Source: Cyanobacteriota bacterium (GTDB lineage: Bacteria > Cyanobacteriota > Cyanobacteriia > PCC-6307 > Cyanobiaceae). From it: a DNA stretch of 64,000 nucleotides. The translations under genes were made by a program, and so were the position numbers. The stretch spans positions 1 through 64,000 of the forward strand of contig JAPLIE010000043.1 in NCBI GenBank assembly GCA_026389265.1, read 5' to 3'. Shown piece by piece: positions 42,940 through 51,050 of this stretch (its first letter is position 1; each line of letters opens with the position of its first letter). Below the pieces are notes generated by a model. It ran no database searches. It was not told the origin of the DNA and saw only the letters and a program-made list of their open reading frames with translations.

Positions 42940-44645
42940 TGCTCCCCAAGCGCCTTTGGCTCTGGCTTGCGCTGGCCTTGCTGCTGCTGGTGGTGGTCGC
43001 GGTGGTGCTGCAGGCCTTCAATCAGCTGCTCTGGCAACTCAGCTACTGGCTTCCCGGCTGGCTGATCGGTCCGCTGGTGTTGCTGGTGCTCGCCGCGATT
43101 GGACTTGCCCTGGCCCAGGTGGGCCTGCCCTGGCTCCAGGCGCTGCGCCACGGCAAAGGCACCGCTCCGGGCCGTCGCGGTGAGGCCCCGCTGAACCTGG
43201 AACGGCCCGCCAGCCGTCGGGAGGCGGCGGAACGCAATCTCGACGCGATCGACCGCACCCTTGAACGGGTGCGCGACGCGGTGGAGCGGGAGGCGCTGCA
43301 GCAGGAGCGGATCCGCATGCAGACCGAGCTGGAGCGCGGCGATCTGCGGATCGTGGTCTTCGGTGGCGGATCCGTGGGCAAGACCTCCTTGATCCGGGCC
43401 CTGCTGCAGGAGCTGGTAGGGAGCGTGGGAGCTCCGATGGGGTCGACCACCAGCTCCTCCTCCGATCGCTACCGCCTGCGGCTGCGGGGGCTTGAGCGGG
43501 CGGTAATCCTGGAGGACACCCCCGGCATCCTCGAATCGGGTGCCGAGGGCCTGCGGCGTGAGGAGCTGGCCCGGCGTCAGGCAGCCCGGGCCGATCTGCT
43601 GCTGCTCGTGGTGGATGGCGACCTGCGGGCCAGTGAGCTGGCGGTGTTCGACACCCTGGCAAGTCTTGGCAAACGGCTGCTGCTGGTGCTCAACAAGTGC
43701 GATCTGCGGGGCGAACGGGAAGAGGAACGGCTGCTGGAGTTGCTGCGGCAGCGCTGCGGCAAGCGAATCAGCGCCGAGGATGTGATCCCGGCCAGCGCCT
43801 CCCCTCAGAGCGTGCCCATGCCAGGCGGCAGGCCGCTCCAGCCCGAACCTGAAGTGGAGCCCCTGCTGCGCCGCATCGCGGCGGTGCTCCATGCCGATGG
43901 GGAGGAACTGATCGCCGACAACCTGCTGCTGCAGTGCCGCCAGTTGGGCGAAGCAAGCCGTCAGCTGCTCGATCAGCAGCGTCGCCGCGATGCCGAGGCC
44001 CTCGTGGATCGGTACATGTGGATCGGTGCCGGGGTGCTTGCGGTCACCCCCCTTCCCGGCCTCGATCTTCTCGGCACCGCAGCGGTGCAGGCCCAGATGG
44101 TGATCGAGATCGGCCGTGTCTACGGGGTGAATCTGAGCCGCAGCCATGCCCAGGATCTCGCCCTCACCGTGGGCCGCAGCCTGGCGGGCCTCGGCCTGGT
44201 CAAGGGCGGGGTGGCGCTGCTGGGCTCGGCCCTCAGCCTCAACCTGCCGGCCCTGCTGGTGAGCCGGGCGGTGCAGGCGGTGAGCGCGGCCTGGCTGACC
44301 CGCCTGGCGGGCCGCAGCTTCATCGTGTATTTCCAGCAGGGCCAGGACTGGGGCGATGGCGGCCTGCCGGAGGTGCTTCAGCGCGAATACGACCTCAACC
44401 GCCGCGAGGGAGTGCTGAAGCGTTTCCTGGAGGCTGCCTACCGCCAGGTGGTGGAGCCCCTCAAACAACAGGCCCTGCGTCTTCCGCCCCGACCGGACGA
44501 GCGATCCGAGCCACTTCGTTCGCGAGCGGCGGAGCCGAAGGAGCGCCCGATCCGGGAAGCGAACGCGCTTGAGAGGCTGGAACCGCTTCCGCGAAGGCCT
44601 CCTGAGGCGGGGGAAGCAGAGGACCGGAGCGATCGAGCACGCTGA
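42939..44645 (+). CDS. membrane GTPase with DUF697 domain
   Basis: The 568-residue protein has two N-terminal helices (LALALLLLVVVAVVL, LLVLAAIGLALAQVGL), a short coiled region and a G domain: G1 FGGGSVGKTS near 145, G3 LEDTPG and G4 LNKCDL. A C-terminal DUF697/YcjF-like region follows (MWIGAGVLAVTPLPGLDLL, GVALLGSALSLNLPALLVS). This architecture is common in cyanobacteria and of unknown function. It shares 1 nt with the FHA-PBP stop (TAATG). The last ~60 residues are Arg/Glu/Pro-rich and lie opposite the small membrane-protein gene. The stop may have shifted outward at low cost. Confidence 0.9.
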   Translation: MLPKRLWLWLALALLLLVVVAVVLQAFNQLLWQLSYWLPGWLIGPLVLLVLAAIGLALAQVGLPWLQALRHGKGTAPGRRGEAPLNLERPASRREAAERNLDAIDRTLERVRDAVEREALQQERIRMQTELERGDLRIVVFGGGSVGKTSLIRALLQELVGSVGAPMGSTTSSSSDRYRLRLRGLERAVILEDTPGILESGAEGLRREELARRQAARADLLLLVVDGDLRASELAVFDTLASLGKRLLLVLNKCDLRGEREEERLLELLRQRCGKRISAEDVIPASASPQSVPMPGGRPLQPEPEVEPLLRRIAAVLHADGEELIADNLLLQCRQLGEASRQLLDQQRRRDAEALVDRYMWIGAGVLAVTPLPGLDLLGTAAVQAQMVIEIGRVYGVNLSRSHAQDLALTVGRSLAGLGLVKGGVALLGSALSLNLPALLVSRAVQAVSAAWLTRLAGRSFIVYFQQGQDWGDGGLPEVLQREYDLNRREGVLKRFLEAAYRQVVEPLKQQALRLPPRPDERSEPLRSRAAEPKERPIREANALERLEPLPRRPPEAGEAEDRSDRAR

Positions 44646-44778
44646 CCACAAGGAGGTAGAGCACCGCGATCAGGATCGAGAGGGCACCGGTGAGGATCGC
44701 CACCCAGCGGGAACGGCGATCCCGGCCCGGGTCGCGACGCGGAGCAGAGAGGGGTTCCGGCCCGGCTGGGTCGTCCAT
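44461..44778 (-). CDS. small single-helix membrane protein, 105 aa
   Basis: This 105-residue protein begins at ATG 44778 (MDDPAGPEPLS). A basic stretch (DPGRDRRSRW) precedes one membrane helix (VAILTGALSILIAVLYLLVV) and the motif LDRSGPLLPPP. The remaining ~45 residues are Ala/Pro-rich, low complexity and read opposite the GTPase C-terminus. The core through LLPPP looks conserved from memory, but no function is known. If both genes are real they overlap tail-to-tail by 185 bp. Confidence 0.6.
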   Translation of the reverse strand: MDDPAGPEPLSAPRRDPGRDRRSRWVAILTGALSILIAVLYLLVVSVLDRSGPLLPPPQEAFAEAVPASQARSLPGSGAPSAPPLANEVARIARPVGAEDAGPVV

Positions 44779-44836
44779 GAGAGGGCCGCAAGGCCGGCGG
44801 TCGAGCCCCGGCATGTTGGCAGACGCTGTGGCGGGG

Positions 44837-46303
44837 TCAGCCGGGGGGTCCGGCTGCTTCGTCGCAGCTGCCCAGCACAATCGCGCTGAGGGCCTCTAGG
44901 TGCTCGCTGCCAGTGTGGGGATTTCCCAGCACCGCCTTGAGATGGTGATGGCCTTGGTAATCGGGTCGCGACAGCATCAATCCCTCCCGCAACAGCAGCT
45001 GGCGGGTCCGCTGGCTCCAGAGGTCACAGGCGTGGCGGTCGAGACCCTCAGGCCGGAAGGCCAGCAGGTGGAAACTGCCGCCGAGCACCCGCAGCCGTCC
45101 GTCGCTATCGAGCAGGTGCTGGAGCTGACGACGACGGCCAATGGCCCCATCGAGCACAGCGGCGATGCCTTCCAGGCCCAGCTGTCGCAGACCCAGCCAG
45201 AGCTTGAGCACCTCCGCCGGTCGCGTGCCCTGTAATCCGGACTCGCCGCCATGGCAGCCAACCCGGCTTGGCTCCATGTAAGGAAGACCGGTGGCGAAGG
45301 TGCTGCTGAGAGCGGTGGGGGAGGCGAGCAGCAGCAGCGAGGAGGTCTTGGTGATCCCCAGCAGCTTCTGTGGATTCACGGTCACCGAATCGGCCAGATT
45401 GAGGCCGGCAACACGGTGGCGATGGGAATCGGCAAGGGCGAAGACCGCACCGATCGCCCCATCCACATGGAGCCACACCCCATAGTGATGGCAGAGGGCG
45501 GCGATGGCGGGTAGGGGATCCACCGCTCCCCGCACGGTGGTGCCGGCGGTGGCCACCACGGCGATCACGGGTACGCCACGGCTGCCCAGGTGGGCCAGAT
45601 CCTCGCCGAGGCGGGCGGCATCCAGGCGGCCTGCGGCATCCACGGCGATCGAACGCAAGGCACCCGGTGGCAGGCCCATCACCCGCATCGCCTTGGCCAG
45701 GGAGACATGGGCGTCGGCACTGCAGAGGACAACCGCCTCGCCCACGCCATCGAGGCCCCGCTGGTGGCGAGCCACCACCAGCGCCATCAGGTTGCTGAGG
45801 CTGCCCCCACTGGCGGGCACCCCTCCGGAACCGGGAGGCAGGCCGATCGCTTCGGCCAGCCAGCTGCAGAGGGCCTGCTCGAGCCGACTGAGGCTGGGGG
45901 AGAGTTCCTCGGCCAGCAAATTGTTGTTGAGGCCCGCCGCGATCAGGTCGCCCACCACCGAGGCAATCAGGGGGGGCGGATCGAGATGGGCCAGAGCCCC
46001 TGGGTGGTTGGGGTTGTAGGCCCCGAGCATGAGCTGCTGCACCTCGGCCAGCAAAGCGTTGTTGCCGATGCCATACAACCCGGGGGCCACGGGCGGCTGC
46101 ATGGCGAAGCCGGGAAGGGGTGGCTGGTGGCTGGCAGAGGCGAACCAGCTGCCCAACAGTGCCGAGGCGCCCTCAAGCAACCCCTGCAGGGCGGGATCGT
46201 GTGCCTGCGGATCGGGGAAGGGAAGGCCGGTCGTGGTGGAGCCCAGCTGGGGTGGCGAGGCTTGGGGCACGCTGACCAAGGGCGGCTCGTTCGGTGGGGG
46301 CAT
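44837..46303 (-). CDS. group II PLP-dependent decarboxylase (L-2,4-diaminobutyrate decarboxylase-like)
   Basis: This 488-residue pyridoxal-phosphate enzyme is of the glutamate/diaminobutyrate/aromatic amino acid decarboxylase fold. Seen are GIGNNALLAEVQQLMLGAYN, GGVPASGGSLSNLMALVVARH, cofactor contacts VVATAGTTVRGAVDPL and LHVDGAIGAVFAL, and the Schiff-base Lys in VNPQKLLGITKTSS. The Lys context NPQKLLG differs from the HKW form of many decarboxylases, so the substrate is uncertain. The start is ATG at 46303. An in-frame extension to 46453 overlaps tadA. It diverges from tadA across about 112 bp that hold a 12-bp palindrome. Confidence 0.85.
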   Translation of the reverse strand: MPPPNEPPLVSVPQASPPQLGSTTTGLPFPDPQAHDPALQGLLEGASALLGSWFASASHQPPLPGFAMQPPVAPGLYGIGNNALLAEVQQLMLGAYNPNHPGALAHLDPPPLIASVVGDLIAAGLNNNLLAEELSPSLSRLEQALCSWLAEAIGLPPGSGGVPASGGSLSNLMALVVARHQRGLDGVGEAVVLCSADAHVSLAKAMRVMGLPPGALRSIAVDAAGRLDAARLGEDLAHLGSRGVPVIAVVATAGTTVRGAVDPLPAIAALCHHYGVWLHVDGAIGAVFALADSHRHRVAGLNLADSVTVNPQKLLGITKTSSLLLLASPTALSSTFATGLPYMEPSRVGCHGGESGLQGTRPAEVLKLWLGLRQLGLEGIAAVLDGAIGRRRQLQHLLDSDGRLRVLGGSFHLLAFRPEGLDRHACDLWSQRTRQLLLREGLMLSRPDYQGHHHLKAVLGNPHTGSEHLEALSAIVLGSCDEAAGPPG

Positions 46304-46328
46304 TCTGCCTTTCGCCGGCCCCGCCGCG

Positions 46329-46340
46329 CCTTGCGCAAGG
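46329..46340. promoter_or_regulatory. 12-bp perfect palindrome between decarboxylase and tadA
   Basis: CCTTGCGCAAGG reads identically on both strands and lies 26 nt upstream of the decarboxylase ATG and 76 nt upstream of the tadA GTG. Its position suits a dimeric regulator, but no such regulator is encoded nearby. Confidence 0.3.
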
Positions 46341-46415
46341 GAAGCGGATCGCGGCTCGGTCTCCGCGGCTGCGGGGCAGGTGGTGGGGCTGGAGCTACAA
46401 CCGGACTGAAAGGCT

Positions 46416-46919
46416 GTGAGTGGAGGCCCCGTGCGGGCGGATCCCTGGGACACGTGGATGGAGAGGCTGCTGCGGCGGGCCGATCAGGTGGGACGGGAGG
46501 GGGAAGTGCCCGTGGCCGCGGTGGTGCTGGATGGGGAAGGCAAGGCCGTGGGCTGGGGGAGTAACCGCCGCCATCGCCATCAAGACCCCCTCGGCCATGC
46601 GGAGCTGGTGGCCCTGGCGCGAGCGGCGCGGCTGCGGGGCAGCTGGAGGTTTCCTGACTGCACCCTTGTCGTCACCCTGGAGCCCTGTCCGATGTGCGCC
46701 GGAGCTCTGGTGCAGGCCCGCATGGGACGGGTGGTGTTCGGGGCCAGAGACCCCAAACGAGGGGCCCTAGGGGGAACCATCGACCTTTCCCGTCACGTCA
46801 GTGCCCACCACAAGATGGACGTGGTTGCAGGAGTTCTGGAATCCCAAGCCCGCAGCCAGCTGGAGGGGTGGTTCCGCCAGCGGCGGCCACGGGCAACCAA
46901 TGAGCAAAGGTCTGATTAA
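46416..46919 (+). CDS. tadA: tRNA-specific adenosine deaminase
   Basis: TadA deaminates A34 of tRNA(Arg) to inosine. The 167-residue length is typical. The zinc-dependent deaminase motifs are HAELVALARAARL (His and catalytic Glu) and TLEPCPMCAGALVQAR (two Cys ligands). VVFGARDPKRGALGG and the C-terminal LEGWFRQRR complete the family pattern. The start chosen is GTG at 46416, after GAAAGGCT. GTG at 46431 is an alternative. It is transcribed away from the decarboxylase. Confidence 0.94.
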   Translation: MSGGPVRADPWDTWMERLLRRADQVGREGEVPVAAVVLDGEGKAVGWGSNRRHRHQDPLGHAELVALARAARLRGSWRFPDCTLVVTLEPCPMCAGALVQARMGRVVFGARDPKRGALGGTIDLSRHVSAHHKMDVVAGVLESQARSQLEGWFRQRRPRATNEQRSD

Positions 46920-46950
46920 AAGGGCCACATGGAGCTAACGCATGGGCAGA

Positions 46951-46980
46951 GGCCCAATGGGGAGAGGCCCAATGGGGAGA
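46951..46980. repeat. 15-bp tandem duplication
   Basis: GGCCCAATGGGGAGA occurs twice in direct succession (46951-46965 and 46966-46980), with a partial third unit (GCCCGAT) after it. It lies between the convergent tadA and aminotransferase stops. Confidence 0.85.
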
Positions 46981-47004
46981 GCCCGATCGCAACGGCCATG
47001 GAGC

Positions 47005-48246
47005 TCAGCCCACGGCTGCGGCAATGGGAGCGCTGGGACGGAAGGCCGGCAGTTCGGTAGCGAAGAGATCGAGGAGGCGATCCACGTTCTCAGGAGTGCT
47101 GTTGTAGCCCATGAGGCCGATCCGCCACACCTTGCCAGCCAAGGCCCCGAGGCCGCCGCCCACTTCGATGCCGTGGCGATCGAGCAGGTGGCGGCTGAAG
47201 GCCTTGCCATCCAACCCCTCCGGAATCCGCACCGTGGTGAGGGTGGGCAGCCGCAGCTCCTCGGGCACGTGCAGGGCCAGACTGAGGGATTCCAGGCCGA
47301 CCCACAGCCGCTCGGCGTTGCGGCGATGGCGGGCCCAGGCATTCTCAATGCCCTCCTCGGCGAGAAGGCGCAAGGCTTCCCGCATGCCGAAATTCATGTT
47401 CACGGGTGCGGTGTGGTGGTACACCCGATCGGTACCCCAATACTGATTGAGCAGGGAGACATCGAGGTACCAGTTGGGCACTTTGCCGGTGCGGGCCAGC
47501 AACTTGGCCTCGGCGCGGGGACCCATGGTGAAGGGGCCCAGACCAGGAGGACAGCTGAGGCCCTTCTGGCTGCAGCTGTAGGCCAGGTCAACCTTCCAGT
47601 CATCGAGGAAGAGGGGCACACCCCCCAAGGAGGTCACCGTGTCGAGGAGCAGCAGGCAGTCGTGCTGGCGGCAGAGGTCACCGATGCCGTCCATCGGCTG
47701 GCAGACCCCGGTGGAGGTTTCGGCATGAACCATTGCCAGAATGGAGGGCTTGTGAGTGGCGAGGGCTTCGGCGATCTCAGCCTTACTGAAAGCCTCGCCC
47801 CAAGGGCGTTCAATCGTGACCACCTCGGCGCCGTAGCGGCCGGCCATATCAACCAAACGCAGACCGAAGTAGCCCTTCACAGCCACCAGCACCTTGTCGC
47901 CGCGCTCCACGGTGTTCGCCAGAGTGGCCTCCATGGCGGCGCTGCCGGTGCCGCTCATCGGAATCGTGAGGCGGTTGTCGGTCTGCCAGGCGTAACGAAG
48001 CAGTTCCTGCACCTCCCCCATCAGCTCGATGTAGAGAGGATCGAGGTGCCCGATCGGCATGCGGGCTAGGGCTTGGAGCACGGTGGGGTGGGCATTGGAG
48101 GGGCCCGGCCCTAGCAGGAGGCGATCCGGCGTGGCAATGGGGTCCAGCCCGAGCCTGTGCGCGGTAGACACGGAAGTCGGGATGGGGAGGGAAGCCAAGA
48201 CCGGTACGGGACGAAACGACGATCGATGGAGATTAGGCAACCACAT
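47005..48246 (-). CDS. alanine-glyoxylate-type aminotransferase
   Basis: This class V PLP aminotransferase of up to 413 residues probably converts glyoxylate to glycine, fitting photorespiration, with alanine or serine as donor. Key segments are LLLGPGPSNAHPTVLQAL, PIGHLDPLYIELMGEVQELLR, SGTGSAAMEATLAN, VHAETSTGV, DTVTSLGG and the PLP Lys in YSCSQKGLSCPPG. ATG at 48246 has a GAGG ribosome-binding site and is preferred. GTG at 48171 lies nearer the usual family N-terminus. It follows apcF by 87 nt on the same strand. That spacer holds an 11-bp direct repeat, CCGTGGGTTGC. Confidence 0.92.
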   Translation of the reverse strand: MWLPNLHRSSFRPVPVLASLPIPTSVSTAHRLGLDPIATPDRLLLGPGPSNAHPTVLQALARMPIGHLDPLYIELMGEVQELLRYAWQTDNRLTIPMSGTGSAAMEATLANTVERGDKVLVAVKGYFGLRLVDMAGRYGAEVVTIERPWGEAFSKAEIAEALATHKPSILAMVHAETSTGVCQPMDGIGDLCRQHDCLLLLDTVTSLGGVPLFLDDWKVDLAYSCSQKGLSCPPGLGPFTMGPRAEAKLLARTGKVPNWYLDVSLLNQYWGTDRVYHHTAPVNMNFGMREALRLLAEEGIENAWARHRRNAERLWVGLESLSLALHVPEELRLPTLTTVRIPEGLDGKAFSRHLLDRHGIEVGGGLGALAGKVWRIGLMGYNSTPENVDRLLDLFATELPAFRPSAPIAAAVG

Positions 48247-48333
48247 GACCTCACAGCGGCTGAATGCCCGTGGGTTGCTCCACCGGGAGGCCGTGGGTTG
48301 CCGATGGGGGGTGGGCCGACGACCGCCGGATGG

Positions 48334-48864
48334 TCAGCGGGCCCGGACGTTAGTGGCGGCCAGACCACGGCAGAGGTGGTCGAAAGGGGGCCGGACCACG
48401 GCATTCACGGAAGCCGGGTCGGCGAGACCGGTGGCGAGCAACTTTTCAACCACTTGCTCTGCAAGGAGGGCGATGCCGCGCACGGTGGGTCCGGTGGGAA
48501 CCCCCAGACTCTTGTAAGTGTCGTCAAGTCCGTTGAGAACACGCTCATCAAGGATCTTCACATCGTCCGCGATCAGCGCGTAGCTGGCGTAGCGAAGGAA
48601 ATAATCGAGATCGCGCAGACAGGCCGCGAGCCGGCGCGTGGTGTAGGCGTTGCCTCCGGGAAGGATTAACTCGGGGTCCTCAAGCCAGAGCCGCTGGGAG
48701 GCCTCGCGAACGATGGTGGCAGCTTCGCCGTTGATCAGTTCAACGGCGGCGAGCCGCAGGGCCGACTGGCCGAAATAGCTGTCAATGCGATCGATCGCGG
48801 AGCGGTCGAAGTAGCGGCCCAGCTGGTCGTAGCGACCGATCAGCCCGGTGATGGCATCGCGCAT
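48334..48864 (-). CDS. apcF: allophycocyanin beta-18 subunit
   Basis: ApcF is a core subunit of the phycobilisome that replaces one beta-allophycocyanin in the terminal-emitter trimer. The 176-residue phycobiliprotein has the bilin-attachment Cys82 in [13 protein letters not shown] and the [15 protein letters not shown] context typical of ApcF. It starts [20 protein letters not shown]. Standard ApcB would differ in the N-terminal MQDAIT and interior residues. The start is ATG at 48864. It diverges from glnA across 306 bp, which contains the NtcA-type box. Confidence 0.93.
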   Translation of the reverse strand: MRDAITGLIGRYDQLGRYFDRSAIDRIDSYFGQSALRLAAVELINGEAATIVREASQRLWLEDPELILPGGNAYTTRRLAACLRDLDYFLRYASYALIADDVKILDERVLNGLDDTYKSLGVPTGPTVRGIALLAEQVVEKLLATGLADPASVNAVVRPPFDHLCRGLAATNVRAR

Positions 48865-49106
48865 GGGTGGAAATGGATCGACGCACCTACAGCGGAAGGT
48901 AGCACTTGCAAACGCCAAGATTCCAGTCCCCAGGTGGGATCCGGGCGTTTTGACAGAAACGGTTACGCGGCTGGCCTGACCCGCTCCATGCCGAGCGACG
49001 GGCGCTTGAACCCACAACCGGAGCGAGCGCCCAGCGGTGGTTGCGCTGGGTGTCGGCCCAGCCCAGCAAGGATGGCTTCAGTCACAACGGCTACAAATTG
49101 GGTTCG

Positions 49107-49120
49107 GTATCGGTCCGTAC
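49107..49120 (+). promoter_or_regulatory. NtcA-type operator upstream of glnA
   Basis: GTA (49107-49109) and TAC (49118-49120) are separated by exactly 8 nt, a perfect match to GTA-N8-TAC, 50 nt upstream of the glnA start. NtcA is the global nitrogen activator of cyanobacteria and glnA is one of its classic targets. The expected -10 about 22 nt downstream is not obvious in this GC-rich stretch, so the exact promoter is not set. The rest of the 306-bp apcF-glnA gap shows no gene. Confidence 0.7.
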
Positions 49121-49170
49121 CGTTTGGCCTTGGCGCGCCCAGGGCGCTCTTTCACCAGCCCCACCCCTTC

Positions 49171-50589
49171 ATGGCCAAGACAGCGAACGACGTGCTCCGT
49201 CAGATCAAGGACGAGGGAATCGAACTGATCGATCTGAAATTCGTCGACCTGCACGGCAAATGGCAGCACCTCACGGTCTGCAACGACCTGATCGATGACA
49301 GCGCTTTCACCGACGGCGTGGCGTTTGACGGTTCCTCGATCCGCGGTTGGAAAGCCATCAACGAATCGGACATGGCGATGGTGCCCGATCCGAATAGCGC
49401 CTGGATCGATCCCTTCTATAGCCACAAGACCCTCAGCCTGATCTGCTCGATCCAGGAGCCCCGTAGCGGCCAGCCCTACAGCCGCTGCCCTCGCGCTTTG
49501 GCCCAAAAGGCACTCGATTACTTGGCCAGCACGGGCATCGCCACCAAGGCCTATTTCGGTCCGGAACCGGAATTCTTCGTCTTCGATGATGTGCGCTACA
49601 AGAGCAGCAACGGTGGCAGCTTCTACCAGGTGGATTCGGCCGAGGCCGCTTGGAACATCGATCGCGTTGAGGAGGGTGGCAACCTCGCTTACAAGATTCT
49701 GCTGAAGGAGGGTTATTTTCCCGTTGCTCCCAACGACACCTTGCAGGACATCCGCAGTGAGATGCTCCTCACCATGGGAGCCCTTGGGGTGCCAATCGAG
49801 AAGCAGCACCATGAGGTGGCCACAGCCCAGCATGAGCTCGGCATCAAATTTGCCGAACTGATCAGCGCAGCTGACAACGTGATGATCTACAAGTACGTGG
49901 TGCGCAACATCGCCAAGAAGTACGGCAAGACAGCCACCTTTATGCCAAAGCCGATCTTCGCCGACAACGGCAGCGGCATGCACGTGCACCAGAGCCTCTG
50001 GAACGACGATCAGCCGTTGTTCTTCGGCGAAGGCACCTACGCCAACCTTTCCCAGACCGCCCGCTGGTACATCGGCGGCCTGCTGAAGCACGCCCCCAGC
50101 TTCCTCGCCTTCACCAACCCCACCACCAACAGCTACAAGCGCCTGGTGCCCGGTTTCGAAGCGCCGGTGAACCTGGTGTACTCCCAGGGCAACCGTTCGG
50201 CCGCCGTGCGGATCCCGCTCACCGGTCCGAGCCCGAAGGCGAAGCGTCTGGAGTTCCGTTCCGGAGATGCCCTCGCCAATCCCTACCTGGGCTTCTCCGC
50301 CATGTTGATGGCTGGCATCGACGGCATCAAGAACCAGATTGATCCCGGCGACGGCACCGATGTCGACCTGTTCGAACTCTCGGCCGAGGAGCTCGCCAAG
50401 ATCTCCACCGTGCCCGCCTCCCTCAACGGGGCCCTTGAAGCTCTCAAGGCCGACAAGGACTACCTGCTGGCCGGCGGGGTGTTCAGCGATGACTTCATCG
50501 ACAACTGGATCGCCCTCAAATACGAGGAGGTGCAGCAGCTTCGCCAGCGGCCCCACCCCCATGAGTTCACCATGTATTACGACGCTTGA
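49171..50589 (+). CDS. glnA: glutamine synthetase, type I
   Basis: GlnA assimilates ammonium into glutamate to give glutamine. The 472-residue length fits the cyanobacterial dodecameric type I enzyme. Visible are [18 protein letters not shown], the metal site [15 protein letters not shown], the ATP site [30 protein letters not shown] and [17 protein letters not shown]. The start is ATG at 49171 ([11 protein letters not shown]). A longer open frame upstream is promoter DNA. Known regulation in this phylum is transcriptional by NtcA and, in many species, by small inactivating factors. No such factor gene is visible here. Confidence 0.97.
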   Translation: MAKTANDVLRQIKDEGIELIDLKFVDLHGKWQHLTVCNDLIDDSAFTDGVAFDGSSIRGWKAINESDMAMVPDPNSAWIDPFYSHKTLSLICSIQEPRSGQPYSRCPRALAQKALDYLASTGIATKAYFGPEPEFFVFDDVRYKSSNGGSFYQVDSAEAAWNIDRVEEGGNLAYKILLKEGYFPVAPNDTLQDIRSEMLLTMGALGVPIEKQHHEVATAQHELGIKFAELISAADNVMIYKYVVRNIAKKYGKTATFMPKPIFADNGSGMHVHQSLWNDDQPLFFGEGTYANLSQTARWYIGGLLKHAPSFLAFTNPTTNSYKRLVPGFEAPVNLVYSQGNRSAAVRIPLTGPSPKAKRLEFRSGDALANPYLGFSAMLMAGIDGIKNQIDPGDGTDVDLFELSAEELAKISTVPASLNGALEALKADKDYLLAGGVFSDDFIDNWIALKYEEVQQLRQRPHPHEFTMYYDA

Positions 50590-50596
50590 TTCACGG

Positions 50597-50619
50597 GCAG
50601 CTCCATCGGGGAGCCCTGC
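50597..50619. terminator. hairpin after glnA
   Basis: GCAGCTCC (50597-50604) pairs with GGAG-CC-CTGC (50610-50619), with a 2-nt bulge and 5-nt loop, between the convergent glnA and 83-aa genes. No T tract follows, so termination is uncertain. Confidence 0.3.
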
Positions 50620-50620
50620 A

Positions 50621-50872
50621 TCAAACTGTCCCCTGCCTCAGCTGGGCGATGGCGTTGGCCTGACGCCGTTTGTCGCGGGCGTGCCCTTCCGCCCAGGCGG
50701 TGATCGGACCACTGATGTCGGCGGCTTCGCTGGGGTCGGGTTGGGCTTGGAGACCTTGCAACAGGGCCAGGCGACGCCTCTCCTCCTGCTGGCGGCCGCG
50801 GGCCCAGGCCACGAACAGGCTGTCGCGACCACGAACGGCCGTCGGGAGGTGGGCAAAATCGGATGTGCTCAT
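50621..50872 (-). CDS. hypothetical protein, 83 aa
   Basis: This 83-residue charged helical protein starts at ATG 50872 (MSTSDFAHLPTAVRG). It contains RDSLFVAWARGRQQEERRRLALLQGL and ITAWAEGHARDKRRQANAIAQL. It has no membrane segment. I do not recognise a family. The two WAxG-R/D-K-R stretches look like a repeated helical unit. A perfect 17-nt palindrome lies 6 nt upstream of the start codon. It ends 32 nt from the convergent glnA stop. Confidence 0.55.
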   Translation of the reverse strand: MSTSDFAHLPTAVRGRDSLFVAWARGRQQEERRRLALLQGLQAQPDPSEAADISGPITAWAEGHARDKRRQANAIAQLRQGTV

Positions 50873-50877
50873 CAGAG

Positions 50878-50894
50878 CAAGAGTAAAACTCTTG
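50878..50894 (-). promoter_or_regulatory. palindrome upstream of the 83-aa gene
   Basis: CAAGAGT (50878-50884) and ACTCTTG (50888-50894) form a perfect 7-bp inverted repeat around AAA, directly upstream of the minus-strand start at 50872. It could be an operator or a translation-controlling hairpin. No T run follows in either direction. Confidence 0.4.
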
Positions 50895-51050
50895 ATCATT
50901 CTGTATCAACCACTACGGATTCAGGGGTTGCCCGGGCATCTTTGCAGCGTCGCGCTGCATACCTCAGCCAGCCAGTTATCAAGTAGCCGGATGGGCGGCC
51001 CCCGAGGAGGTCCGCAATCACCTGATGAAGAGCGTGACCGCTGCTCGGCG

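Noticed and set aside
42936-44651. 571-aa open frame antisense to the GTPase gene
   Set aside because: It mirrors an intact GTPase with G1, G3 and G4 motifs. The antisense product is Gln/His/Pro-rich with no family features.
49078-50562. 494-aa open frame antisense to glnA
   Set aside because: glnA on the plus strand is unmistakable. The long antisense frame follows from its codon bias.
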